Shown in pieces: positions 7,690 through 15,332 of a stretch of 64,000 nt of DNA. Positions within the stretch are counted from its first letter, which is position 1; every line of letters begins with the position of its first letter. The notes below the pieces were generated by a model. It was not told the origin of the DNA. It worked only from the letters and a program-made list of their open reading frames with translations, and did not search any database. Source of the stretch: Chloroflexota bacterium (GTDB lineage: Bacteria; Chloroflexota; UBA11872); NCBI GenBank assembly GCA_026706485.1, contig JAPOYR010000013.1, forward strand, positions 124,001 through 188,000, in the 5' to 3' direction. Position numbers and translations under genes: made by a program.

Positions 7690-8870
7690 GTGGCCGCGGG
7701 CGCTGCCCGCGAGGCCGCCCGCTGTGCGCGCACCGCGGCCGCGATGTCCTCCATGTTGTCGCCGCCGAACTTCTCGAGCAGCGCGTCGGCCAGCACCAGC
7801 GCCACCATGGCCTCGCCGATCACGCCGGCCGCCGGCACCACGCACACGTCCGAGCGTTCGAAGTGCGCCTGGGTGCGCTCGAGGGTCTTGACGTCGACGG
7901 TTTGCAGCGGGGTGCGCATGGTCGAGATGGGCTTCAGGGCGCCGCGCACGATCAGCGGCTGCCCGTTGGTCATGCCGCCCTCGGTGCCGCCGGCGCGATT
8001 GCTCAGGCGCGTCCAGCCGCGCGCCTGCGTGCGATCGATCTCGTCGTGCACGTCGTGGCCCCGGCGCGCGGTGTTGTCGAACGCGCTCCCGATCTCCACG
8101 CCCTTGACGGCGTTGATGCTCAGGATGGCTTGCGCCAGGCGTCCATCGAGCTTGCGGTCCCAGTGCACGTGGCTGCCAAGACCGATGGGCAGGCCCCAGG
8201 CGACGACCTCGAACACGCCGCCCAGAGTCGAGCCGGCCGCACCGGCGGCGTCGATGGCTTCGATCATGGCGTCGGCGCGCTCGGGCGTGACGGCCCGCAC
8301 CGGCGAGGCCTCGACGTCGTCCCAGGGCCAGGATTCCGGCTGCAAGGGGTCCAGATCGGGCGTGTCGTCCACGGGACCGATGCGCGCCGCGCGGCTGCGG
8401 ATCTCGATGCCGGCGGCGGCCAGCAGCCGACGCGCGACCGCGCCCGCGGCCACCCGCGAGGTGGTTTCGCGCGCGCTGGAGCGCTCCAGGATGTTGCGCA
8501 GGTCGTCGGTGCCGTACTTGACCATGCCCGCTAGATCCGCATGACCAGGCCGGGGCTTGGTGACCGGCGGAATCTCTCCGTCGATCGGCTCCACCGCCAT
8601 CTTGTCCTGCCAGTTGGCCCAGTCGCGGTTCTCGATGAGCAAGGCCACCGGACTGCCCAGGGTGCGACCGTGGCGCACGCCGCTGCGGATGGTGGCCTGG
8701 TCGCGCTCGATCTGCATGCGCCCGCCGCGACCGTAGCCGCCTTGCCGACGCGCCAGATCGGGGTTGATGTCGTCCGCGGTGAGGGCGAGTCCGAACGGCA
8801 GCCCCTCGACGATGACGGTCAGTCCGGGGCCGTGCGACTCGCCGGCGGTGAGAAAACGAAGGCGTCCCAT
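7686..8870 (-). CDS. aroC: Chorismate synthase
   Basis: AroC removes phosphate from EPSP to give chorismate, the last step of the pathway, with reduced FMN as cofactor. The 394-residue protein shows the family N-terminus (RFLTAGESHGPGL), the ARRQGGYGRGGRM signature, the SARETTSRVAAGAVAR segment and RAGGTEGGMTNGQP near the C-terminal third. Length is in the usual range (350-400). The start codon follows the aroE stop by 4 nt and the stop overlaps the aroK start. Confidence 0.97.
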   Translation of the reverse strand: MGRLRFLTAGESHGPGLTVIVEGLPFGLALTADDINPDLARRQGGYGRGGRMQIERDQATIRSGVRHGRTLGSPVALLIENRDWANWQDKMAVEPIDGEIPPVTKPRPGHADLAGMVKYGTDDLRNILERSSARETTSRVAAGAVARRLLAAAGIEIRSRAARIGPVDDTPDLDPLQPESWPWDDVEASPVRAVTPERADAMIEAIDAAGAAGSTLGGVFEVVAWGLPIGLGSHVHWDRKLDGRLAQAILSINAVKGVEIGSAFDNTARRGHDVHDEIDRTQARGWTRLSNRAGGTEGGMTNGQPLIVRGALKPISTMRTPLQTVDVKTLERTQAHFERSDVCVVPAAGVIGEAMVALVLADALLEKFGGDNMEDIAAAVRAQRAASRAAPAAT

Positions 8871-8874
8871 GGTG

Positions 8875-9738
8875 CTAGGCCCCTGACGCGGCCAGCGCGT
8901 TCCGGGCAGCGTCCATCATAGTGTCCACGGGCGCCGGCCGGCCCAGCCATCGTTCGAGGCTGGCGGCGCCCTGCAGGACCAGCATTTCCAGACCGCCGAG
9001 CACGCGACAGCCGATGGACCGCGCGTGCGCCAGCAGGGGCGTTTCCGCGGGGCGGTAGACGATGTCGCAGACGAAGAGCCCGTCGTGCAGCCACGACAGC
9101 GGCAGTGGAGCGGCCATCGGATCCGGGCCGCCGACCATTCCCAGGCTCGTGGCATTCACCAACAATTCGGCGTCGCGCACCTCGCGTGGCAGCGCCGAAT
9201 CGGCAAGACCGCAGCTGGTGACGGCCAGCGGCTGGCCGGCGAGGGCCGCAGCTAACGCGTCGGCGCGCTCGCGGCGCCGGTTGGCCAGGGTCAGATGCTC
9301 GACTCCGAGGTCGGCGAGCGCCCAGGCCACGGCGCGGCCCGCCCCGCCCGCGCCCAACAGCACGGCGCGTGCGCCGGCAGGGTCGAAGCCGCCGTGCTCG
9401 GTGAGCGCGCGCGCGAAGCCTTCCATGTCGGTGTTGTCGCCGATGAGCTTGCCGTCGCGGGCGTCGACCGTGTTCACGGCCGCCAGACGCTCGGCGGCGG
9501 GGGTGCGCCGGTCGACCAGCTCGGCCACGCGCAGCTTGTGGGGAATCGTCACGTTGAGCCCGCGCCACTCGCCGCGGCGAGCCTCGCGCACACGCGCCTC
9601 GACATCCTCCGGCGGCGTCGGGACGGCGCGATAGACCGCGGGCACGCCCAGGGCGTCAAGCGCCGCCTGCTGAAACGCCGGGGACAGCGTGTGTCCGAGC
9701 GGCCAGCCGATGACGCCAAAGCGGAGGTCGGGGCTCAT
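8875..9738 (-). CDS. aroE: Shikimate dehydrogenase (NADP+)
   Basis: AroE reduces 3-dehydroshikimate to shikimate. The 287-residue protein has the substrate-binding start VIGWPLGHTLSPAFQ, the catalytic lysine in LNVTIPHK, NTVD and the catalytic aspartate in GDNTDMEGF. A Rossmann motif GAGGAGRAVA is followed by ANRRRER, whose arginines suit NADP. ATSLGM and VLQGAASLERW close the family pattern. Its ATG overlaps the aroA stop as ATGA. Confidence 0.96.
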   Translation of the reverse strand: MSPDLRFGVIGWPLGHTLSPAFQQAALDALGVPAVYRAVPTPPEDVEARVREARRGEWRGLNVTIPHKLRVAELVDRRTPAAERLAAVNTVDARDGKLIGDNTDMEGFARALTEHGGFDPAGARAVLLGAGGAGRAVAWALADLGVEHLTLANRRRERADALAAALAGQPLAVTSCGLADSALPREVRDAELLVNATSLGMVGGPDPMAAPLPLSWLHDGLFVCDIVYRPAETPLLAHARSIGCRVLGGLEMLVLQGAASLERWLGRPAPVDTMMDAARNALAASGA

Positions 9739-11027
9739 TCGCTCAGGGTCGCCAGATCGTCCCAGAAGCCGGGGTAGGACACCGCGGCGCTGTCCGCGCC
9801 GTCGATGGTGACGGGGCCGTTGCCCGAGAGCGCGGCGGCCGCCGCCAGCATGGCGATGCGGTGGTCACCGGCGGCGTCGGCGCGGCCGCCGCCGGCCCGT
9901 TGGCCGCCGGCGGTCACGAAGCCGTCGGGCTGCTCGTCAACCTCGACGCCGAGCGCGGCGAGGGCCGCGGCCGTCGTGCGCAGCCGGTTGGATTCCTTGG
10001 CGGCCAGCTCGGCGGCGTCGCGAAGCCGGGACTCGCCGTCGGCATGCGCGGCCAGCAGCGCCACCAGGGGGGCCTCGTCGATGAGTCGCGGCACGAGGTC
10101 GCCGCCCGCGTCGGCGGCGTGCATGGATGACGATCGGGCCACGACGGTCCCGACGGGCTCCGGATCGTGGCGCTCGACTTCGACGCTCACGTCGGCGCCC
10201 ATGGTGCGCAGCACGTCGAGCAGGCCGGTTCGCCCGGGGTTGAGACCCACGTCGCGAACGGTGATCTCCGCGTCGGGATGCACCACGGCCGCCGCAATCC
10301 AGAATGCCGCCGACGAAAAATCGCCCGGAATGTCCAGGTCCAGCGGCGCCAGCGGCCCATTCGGCGTGCAGCCGACGGTTCCATCGTCAGAGGTGACCGT
10401 GGCCCCCTGCGCGCGCAGCAAGCGCTCGGTGTGGTCGCGGGAAGGCGCCGGCTGCTCCAGCGACGTCGGTCCGTCGGCTTGCAGGGCGGCCAGCAGGACG
10501 GCCGACTTGACCTGGGCGCTGGCCACCAGCGACCGCAGACGGGCTCCGTGCAAACGGGCCGGCGCGAAGGCCATGGGCGCGCGGGTGCCGTCGGCGCGGG
10601 CGTGAATCCGGGCGCCCATCGCGCGCAAGGGCTCGACCACCCGCCCCATCGGCCGGCGGCGCAGCGAGTCGTCCCCGGTAACGAACGAATGGAAGGACCG
10701 GCCGGCGAGGATGCCGCTGACGAGGCGCAGCGTAGTGCCGCTGTTGCCGCACGACAAGACATCGGCCGGCTCGCGCAAGCCCGAAAACCCGCCGCCGCGA
10801 ACCACCAGCTCGTCGCCGTGCACGGCGTGAGACACGCCCAACGCCGCGACGACGCCGGCCGTGGCCTGCGTATCGGCGCCGAGCCCCGGCCGTCGAACGC
10901 GCGAGTCCCCGGATCCGATCGCGCCCAGCAGCAGGGCCCGATGGGTGATGGACTTGTCGCCCGGCACGCGCAGCTCGCCGCGCAGGCGGCGCGCCGGCGG
11001 CACGACACGACTCCGCGCCGAGGACAT
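9735..11027 (-). CDS. aroA: 3-phosphoshikimate 1-carboxyvinyltransferase (EPSP synthase)
   Basis: AroA joins PEP to shikimate 3-phosphate. The 430-residue protein has GDKSITHRALLLGAIGSG near the N-terminus, CGNSGTTLRL (PEP site), RRRPMGRVVEPLRAMGA, SAQVKSAVLLAAL, DHTERLL and PGDFSSAAFW; the RPMxRV and SAQVKS forms resemble class II enzymes. The ATG at 11027 shares a base with the aroF stop (TGATG), and a longer frame upstream is only the overlap with aroF. Some positions in the C-terminal half are rich in alanine but no key motif is missing. Confidence 0.96.
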   Translation of the reverse strand: MSSARSRVVPPARRLRGELRVPGDKSITHRALLLGAIGSGDSRVRRPGLGADTQATAGVVAALGVSHAVHGDELVVRGGGFSGLREPADVLSCGNSGTTLRLVSGILAGRSFHSFVTGDDSLRRRPMGRVVEPLRAMGARIHARADGTRAPMAFAPARLHGARLRSLVASAQVKSAVLLAALQADGPTSLEQPAPSRDHTERLLRAQGATVTSDDGTVGCTPNGPLAPLDLDIPGDFSSAAFWIAAAVVHPDAEITVRDVGLNPGRTGLLDVLRTMGADVSVEVERHDPEPVGTVVARSSSMHAADAGGDLVPRLIDEAPLVALLAAHADGESRLRDAAELAAKESNRLRTTAAALAALGVEVDEQPDGFVTAGGQRAGGGRADAAGDHRIAMLAAAAALSGNGPVTIDGADSAAVSYPGFWDDLATLSE

Positions 11028-12061
11028 CAGCTCACCGCGGCGGGAGCCGGCACCGGGCGGCCCAGCGCCTGCGCCATTGGCACGAGCTTGCCCATGAGCT
11101 GCGTGAAGTGCTCCAGGCTGAGACTCTGCGCCCCGTCGATCAGCGCCGTGTCCGGCGAGGGATGCACCTCGAGCAGCACGGCGTCGGCGCCGGCGGCGAC
11201 CGCGGCCAGGGACATGGATTCCACCATGTGCCACTTGCCGGTGCCCTGCGACGGGTCCACGACGATTGGGAGGTGGGTCGCCCGGCGCAGCAGCGGCACG
11301 GCGTTTAGGTCGAGCGTAAAGCGCGATTCGGTTTCAAAGGTGCGGATGCCGCGCTCACACAGCAGCACGTTGGGATTGCCCGCCGCCAGGATGTACTCCG
11401 CGCACATGATCCACTCTTCGATGGTGTTGCCCATGCCGCGCTTGAGCAGCACCGGCGTCTCGAGCCGCCCCACCTCGTTGAGCAGGGGGTAGTTCTGGGC
11501 GTTGCGCGTGCCGATCTGCAAAATGTCGGCCACGTCCGCGATTTCCTCGACCTGCCGCGGGTCGAGAATCTCGGTGATGACGGGCAAGCCGGTCAGGGCC
11601 TTGGCTTCCTCGAGCAGCCGCAGGCCCTCGGTTCCCATTCCCTGGAAGCTGTAGGGCGAGCTGCGCGGCTTGAACGCCCCGCCGCGGAGAATCTGGGCGC
11701 CTTGCGCCGCCACGTGCTCGGCGGTGACGATCAGCTGGTCGCGGCTTTCCACCGTGCACGGTCCCGCCATGACGGCGACCGAGCCGTCGCCGATCGTGAC
11801 GCCGCCCACGGTGATGGCGGTGCGCTCCTGCCCGTCGCGCCGCGCCGCCAGCTTGTAGGGCGCGCCGACCGGCATGGCGGTTTCGACCCCCGGCATGCGC
11901 TGGATCTGCTGCAGCAGCTCAGGCGGGCGGTGGCCAATCACCGCGATCACGGTCTTCTCGACGCCGTAGAGCATCCGCGTTTCCAAGCCCTCGGCGCGGA
12001 TACGCCCGGCGACGGCTTCGATCTGGTCACTGGAGGCCTGCTTGGCCAGGACGACAATCAT
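11027..12061 (-). CDS. aroF: 3-deoxy-7-phosphoheptulonate (DAHP) synthase, type I-beta with N-terminal regulatory domain
   Basis: This enzyme condenses PEP and erythrose 4-phosphate and commits carbon to the shikimate pathway. The 344-residue protein has a ferredoxin-like N-terminal domain (about 1-75, MIVVLAKQAS onward) of the kind that gives feedback control in Thermotoga-type enzymes. The barrel follows: MAGPCTVES, LRGGAFKPRSSPYSFQG, IGTRNAQN, LLKRGMGNTIEEW and DPSQGTGKWH. The start at 12061 has a strong AAGGAG site 9 nt upstream. It is the first gene of the aro operon and sits behind a leader peptide and an intrinsic terminator, so both enzyme-level and transcript-level control are likely. 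Confidence 0.96.
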   Translation of the reverse strand: MIVVLAKQASSDQIEAVAGRIRAEGLETRMLYGVEKTVIAVIGHRPPELLQQIQRMPGVETAMPVGAPYKLAARRDGQERTAITVGGVTIGDGSVAVMAGPCTVESRDQLIVTAEHVAAQGAQILRGGAFKPRSSPYSFQGMGTEGLRLLEEAKALTGLPVITEILDPRQVEEIADVADILQIGTRNAQNYPLLNEVGRLETPVLLKRGMGNTIEEWIMCAEYILAAGNPNVLLCERGIRTFETESRFTLDLNAVPLLRRATHLPIVVDPSQGTGKWHMVESMSLAAVAAGADAVLLEVHPSPDTALIDGAQSLSLEHFTQLMGKLVPMAQALGRPVPAPAAVS

Positions 12062-12093
12062 GGGTGGGTTCTCCTTCGCTCGGATTCGGGCAA

Positions 12094-12121
12094 CAAAAAA
12101 GCAGAGGCTTTGACCTCTGCT
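12094..12121 (-). terminator. Attenuator terminator in the aroF leader
   Basis: On the minus strand AGCAGAGG (12121-12114) pairs with CCTCTGCT (12107-12100) around a 6-nt loop, and the 3' arm runs into TTTTTTGTTG (12100-12091). It lies between the stop of a Tyr/Phe-containing leader peptide and the aroF ribosome site. The 9-nt segment just before it (12130-12122) is perfectly complementary to part of the leader reading frame (12177-12169), which could form an alternative structure; two further pairs across a mismatch would invade the terminator's 5' arm. Confidence 0.85.
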
Positions 12122-12146
12122 GCCGGCGCGTTCTCGATCGGGGGAG

Positions 12147-12224
12147 CTACATGACGTGCGCACCCAGCCGCGCCGGCCGCGTAAACGCGAAGGTATACCG
12201 CTCGACCCGGCTGATTCGTGGCAT
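12147..12224 (-). CDS. Leader peptide of the aro operon (25 aa, Tyr and Phe codons)
   Basis: The 25-codon frame begins MPRISRVERYTFAFTRP and ends GAHVM. Codons 10, 12 and 14 are Tyr, Phe and Phe, the two aromatic end products of the pathway. The stop codon is 25 nt before the terminator stem, the geometry expected of ribosome-mediated attenuation as in pheA-type leaders. Starvation for charged tRNA-Tyr or tRNA-Phe would stall the ribosome just upstream of the segment able to pair with the terminator-proximal sequence. No tryptophan codon is present. The ribosome site is weak. Function is inferred from position and composition. Confidence 0.65.
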   Translation of the reverse strand: MPRISRVERYTFAFTRPARLGAHVM

Positions 12225-12255
12225 TCGTGAGCCTGCGCCGTCCCCGTGCGCCGCG

Positions 12256-12284
12256 AGTGTGCGCGCGAAGCGCCGATTCGTCAA
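12256..12284 (-). promoter_or_regulatory. Candidate promoter of the aro operon
   Basis: On the minus strand TTGACG (12284-12279) is followed after 17 nt by CACACT (12261-12256), a good -35 and a weak -10. Transcription would start near 12249, about 25 nt before the leader peptide ATG. Confidence 0.45.
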
Positions 12285-12390
12285 CGCCGAATCACAAAAG
12301 TCACGATTGGCTTCGCGCCCTCGGTCCCGCGCAAATCGCCGCGGATCCCTGATGCAACACGCTGAGAACGGCTGCGGCGAAGGGGGCGAT

Positions 12391-13821
12391 ATGCTTAATC
12401 GCTCCGGCCGGATCGATATGAGTGGCACAGCGCTGAACGGCGACAGGCAACGGCCGGCCTCCGAGGCCGAGCTCGTGGCGGCGTGGCTGCGACAGGCCGT
12501 GCGGCGCGGCCCGTGGCGCGATAGCAGCGGCCGCACCGTCGCCGTCATCTACCCCGGGCGCTGGACCGGCCTGCCGGGCCCGGATCTGCGCGACGCCATC
12601 GTGAGCATCGACGACGGGCCGGCGCGCCGCCTCGATCTCGAGGTGCATCTGGCGGCCGCCGACTGGCGGCGCCACGGTCACGATCGCGACCCGGCCTATG
12701 CCGCCGTCGGCCTGCACCTGGTCTGGGAAATTGGATCGCACCCGCCTGCGGCGGGGCCGCCGACGATCGCCCTGGCGCCTGCGTTTTCCAGGGCCGCCGG
12801 GCCGGCTGCGGCCGACCCGGCGTCGGCGCACGAGGCGCTGCCATGCCGACGACCCGGTCCGGCGGGCGCCGCCTCACGCCGCGAAACCGTCGCCGCCATC
12901 GAGCGACAGGGCCAGCGCCGCCACGCCGAGCGCACGGCGGTGCTGGAAAGCAACATCGTCGCCCTGGGGCCCGATCAGGCGCTGCACCAGGCCATCCTGC
13001 GCGCGCTCGGCTACCGCCCGAACGCCGAGACCTTCGAAGTCCTGGGCGGCTGCGTGACGAGCGACCTCGGCGAGGCGCTGGCCGCGAACGGCGCGGACGC
13101 CGGCCTGGCAGTGCTCGAGGCCGTGCTCATGGGCGCCGCCGGGCTGCTGCCCATGCAGCGCGGCGCGCCAGCGGCTGACGGCTACGCGCGGACGCTGCAG
13201 CGCATCTGGCAGTCCTACGGGCGGCTCACGTGCCTGCACGCGGCCGACTGGACCCTGCAATCGGTGCGGCCGGCCAACCGGCCGACCCGCCGCATCGCCG
13301 CGGCGGCGCGGCTGCTGTCGCGCGCGCCGGATCCGGGCCGGAGCCTGGTGGAAACCGCGCTGGCGGAGGTACGCCGCGCGGCTGAGGCGTCGGATCCGCG
13401 GCGGCTCCAGGCCCGATTTCAGGTGGCCGAGCCGCCGGACGCCTATTGGGCCCGGCATTTCGACTTTGGAAAACCCACACGGCGCCCGGCGTCCGCGCTG
13501 GTGGGCACGGGCCGCGCGCGCGAGATCCTGGTCAACGCCGTGCTCCCGTTCGCCGCGGCCATGGGCCACACGCTCGGAGATTCCGACCTGCCGCGGGCCA
13601 GCGCCGCGATCCTCGCCGCGCTGCCGGGCGGCATGTGGAATCAAGACTCGCGCTATATGGTCCAAACGCTGGGGATCGAGCGCCGCGGCCTCGGCGGGGC
13701 AAACGCGCAGCAAGGGCTCTTGCGGCTCCACCGCCGCTGGTGCCGGGACAAGCGCTGCGACGCCTGTCCGATGGCCCGCTGCGCCGCGACGCCCGGCGTG
13801 GAAACGGCGGCTGCCGTCTAG
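12391..13821 (+). CDS. DUF2851 family protein
   Basis: The 476-residue protein matches DUF2851, a family of unknown function common in Bacteroidota and Chloroflexota. Family landmarks are the N-terminal VIYPGRWTGLPGPDLRDAIV and LDLEVHLAAADWRRHGHDRDPAY segments, then RPANRPTRRIAAAARLL, GRAREILVNAVLPFAAA and a cysteine-rich tail (CRDKRCDACPMARC). The first part (E-V-H near DWRxHGH) looks like a nuclease-type fold, but that is speculation. The start ATG at 12391 has a GGGGG stretch just upstream; ATGs at 12352 and 12418 are alternatives. It is divergent from the aro operon and shares its regulatory region. Confidence 0.82.
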   Translation: MLNRSGRIDMSGTALNGDRQRPASEAELVAAWLRQAVRRGPWRDSSGRTVAVIYPGRWTGLPGPDLRDAIVSIDDGPARRLDLEVHLAAADWRRHGHDRDPAYAAVGLHLVWEIGSHPPAAGPPTIALAPAFSRAAGPAAADPASAHEALPCRRPGPAGAASRRETVAAIERQGQRRHAERTAVLESNIVALGPDQALHQAILRALGYRPNAETFEVLGGCVTSDLGEALAANGADAGLAVLEAVLMGAAGLLPMQRGAPAADGYARTLQRIWQSYGRLTCLHAADWTLQSVRPANRPTRRIAAAARLLSRAPDPGRSLVETALAEVRRAAEASDPRRLQARFQVAEPPDAYWARHFDFGKPTRRPASALVGTGRAREILVNAVLPFAAAMGHTLGDSDLPRASAAILAALPGGMWNQDSRYMVQTLGIERRGLGGANAQQGLLRLHRRWCRDKRCDACPMARCAATPGVETAAAV

Positions 13822-13848
13822 GGCGTTCGTTCCGCGGCGACCGCGACG

Positions 13849-15201
13849 CTAGCCGCCCGAGTCCAGGGCCAGCTCGCGCGCGACGGCTTCCGCCGCCGCC
13901 AGGGCTCCGTCGGCCGACTGGCGGCCGAAGATCGCCTCCTGCACCTGAATCTGCAACTCGTGCTCCCAGGACAAGAACCAGCGTTCCCACAGCCGCTCCA
14001 CGGGACGCGCGGCGGCCAGGATCGACGTCAGGGCATTCGGATCGATCCAGGCCGCCAGGTCGCCTTCGACCTCCGGACGATCGAGCAGCTGGCGGTAGGC
14101 GGGAATCAGGCCCTCCTGCTGCAGCCAAAAGGCCGCCGAGGCATAGTCGCCGGCCGGTCCCGGCCCGCCCAGATAGTTCACCAGGTCGACGGCGTCCGCC
14201 GGCCGCGGCGTGTTGGCGGCCACCGAATAGAGGGGCGTCCAGGCGACGGTGCCGAGCGGCGAGGCGATGCCCGGGATCGGCGCCACGCCGAAGGCGCCGG
14301 GCGACGCTTGATTGAGGCGGCGGAGCACATGGGCGCCGACGATGCTGAAGATGTGCTGCTCGCGGGCCAACGCGTCGTAGGTAGCCAAGCCGAAGTCGGG
14401 ATCCACGACGTTCGACACCGCGCTGGCGTCGCGCAGCCACTCCAGCACCGCGACCGCCGCCGGGTCCGGGCCGTCCGGCGCCGCCAACCGACCGCCGGAG
14501 GCATACACGAGCCCCCACCACGGAAGATTGGTGAAGACCTTGGGCGCGAGGTTAAGGGAAATGCCGAATTCGACGATCTGCCGCCGCGCGGCATCGCGGC
14601 ACACGTCGGTGAGCTCTTCGAGCGTGCTCGGCACGGGCGCGCCCACGCGATCCAGCAGCTGCCGGTTGTAGGCCAGCAGCATCACGTCGGCGTAATACGG
14701 CAGGCCGACCACCTGCCCGCCAAGGGTGACGGACTGCCGGGCGTGGGGCCACATGGCGTCCAGCACCACGCGCCAGGTGTCCTCGGCGCCCATGGTTTGC
14801 AACGCGCGACCCGACCACCACGCGCCCACCAAGCCGTCGCGCGCCTGTACCACGTCCACCGAAGGCAAGCGGGTCAGGGCCTCGAGGGCTCGCACCGGAT
14901 AGTCGTGCTGCGCCTGCTCGTGGAGCACGCGCACGTCGCCGCGATACCGTTCGAAGGCGTCGAGCCGCTGCCGCAGCAGATCCGGACGGAATGGCCAGCC
15001 CAGCAAGCGCAGCTGCGCCGGAGCCGGAGGCTGCGGCGGCGGCGCGGTGGGCGGCGGCGTCGGGATCGGCGACGGCGCGGGCGTCGCCTCCGGCGCCGCT
15101 TCGCCGCACGCCACGAGGGCGGCGGCTCCTAGCCCCGCACCGAGGACGCGCCGGCGGGAGAAGCGGCGGCGGCGCACCGCCGGGCGTTGGGCGTTCGGCA
15201 T
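13849..15201 (-). CDS. Extracellular solute-binding protein (family 1-like), predicted Tat-exported lipoprotein
   Basis: The 450-residue protein has an arginine-rich N-terminus (RRRRFSRRRVLGAG), a short hydrophobic stretch and a lipobox ending in Cys (ALVAC), followed by a proline-rich linker. The rest looks like a periplasmic-binding fold of the sugar ABC transporter type: GLPYYADVMLLAYNRQLLDRVGAPVPSTLEEL is divided here as GLPYYADVMLLAYNRQLL then VPSTLEEL, both typical. The twin arginines suggest Tat export; a tatA gene is at 41.6 kb. No permease or ATPase lies next to it, so the transporter it serves is unknown. Start 15201 was chosen so that the signal peptide is N-terminal. Confidence 0.82.
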   Translation of the reverse strand: MPNAQRPAVRRRRFSRRRVLGAGLGAAALVACGEAAPEATPAPSPIPTPPPTAPPPQPPAPAQLRLLGWPFRPDLLRQRLDAFERYRGDVRVLHEQAQHDYPVRALEALTRLPSVDVVQARDGLVGAWWSGRALQTMGAEDTWRVVLDAMWPHARQSVTLGGQVVGLPYYADVMLLAYNRQLLDRVGAPVPSTLEELTDVCRDAARRQIVEFGISLNLAPKVFTNLPWWGLVYASGGRLAAPDGPDPAAVAVLEWLRDASAVSNVVDPDFGLATYDALAREQHIFSIVGAHVLRRLNQASPGAFGVAPIPGIASPLGTVAWTPLYSVAANTPRPADAVDLVNYLGGPGPAGDYASAAFWLQQEGLIPAYRQLLDRPEVEGDLAAWIDPNALTSILAAARPVERLWERWFLSWEHELQIQVQEAIFGRQSADGALAAAEAVARELALDSGG

Positions 15202-15294
15202 AGGCTGGAAGTGTAGCCCGGAGCGGGCGTCGAGCCGCGCGCCCTCGGCGGAGAGTCGGGACAGGCGAAGGTATAACGTCACGCACTGAGCATT

Positions 15295-15324
15295 CTTGAC
15301 ATGGCCACACTCAATCTTTAGACT
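15295..15324 (+). promoter_or_regulatory. HAIR-like HspR operator overlapping the lon-dnaK operon promoter
   Basis: CTTGACA (15295-15301) and ACTCAAT (15309-15315) are separated by 7 nt, close to the actinobacterial HAIR consensus CTTGAGT-N7-ACTCAAG (11 of 14 positions agree). The same DNA supplies a TTGACA -35 (15296-15301), and TAGACT (15319-15324) lies 17 nt later as the -10. A repressor bound here would block the polymerase. The matching HspR regulator is encoded at 21172 in the same operon. Confidence 0.7.
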
Positions 15325-15332
15325 CGATCTCG

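Noticed and set aside
13849-15201. A complete sugar ABC transporter with the solute-binding protein
   Set aside because: No permease or ATPase gene is adjacent on either side; only the binding protein is supported.
15296-15301. Treating the TTGACA before lon as only a -35 box
   Set aside because: The seven-base spacing to ACTCAAT and the presence of hspR in the operon support a HAIR-like operator in the same place, so both readings are kept.
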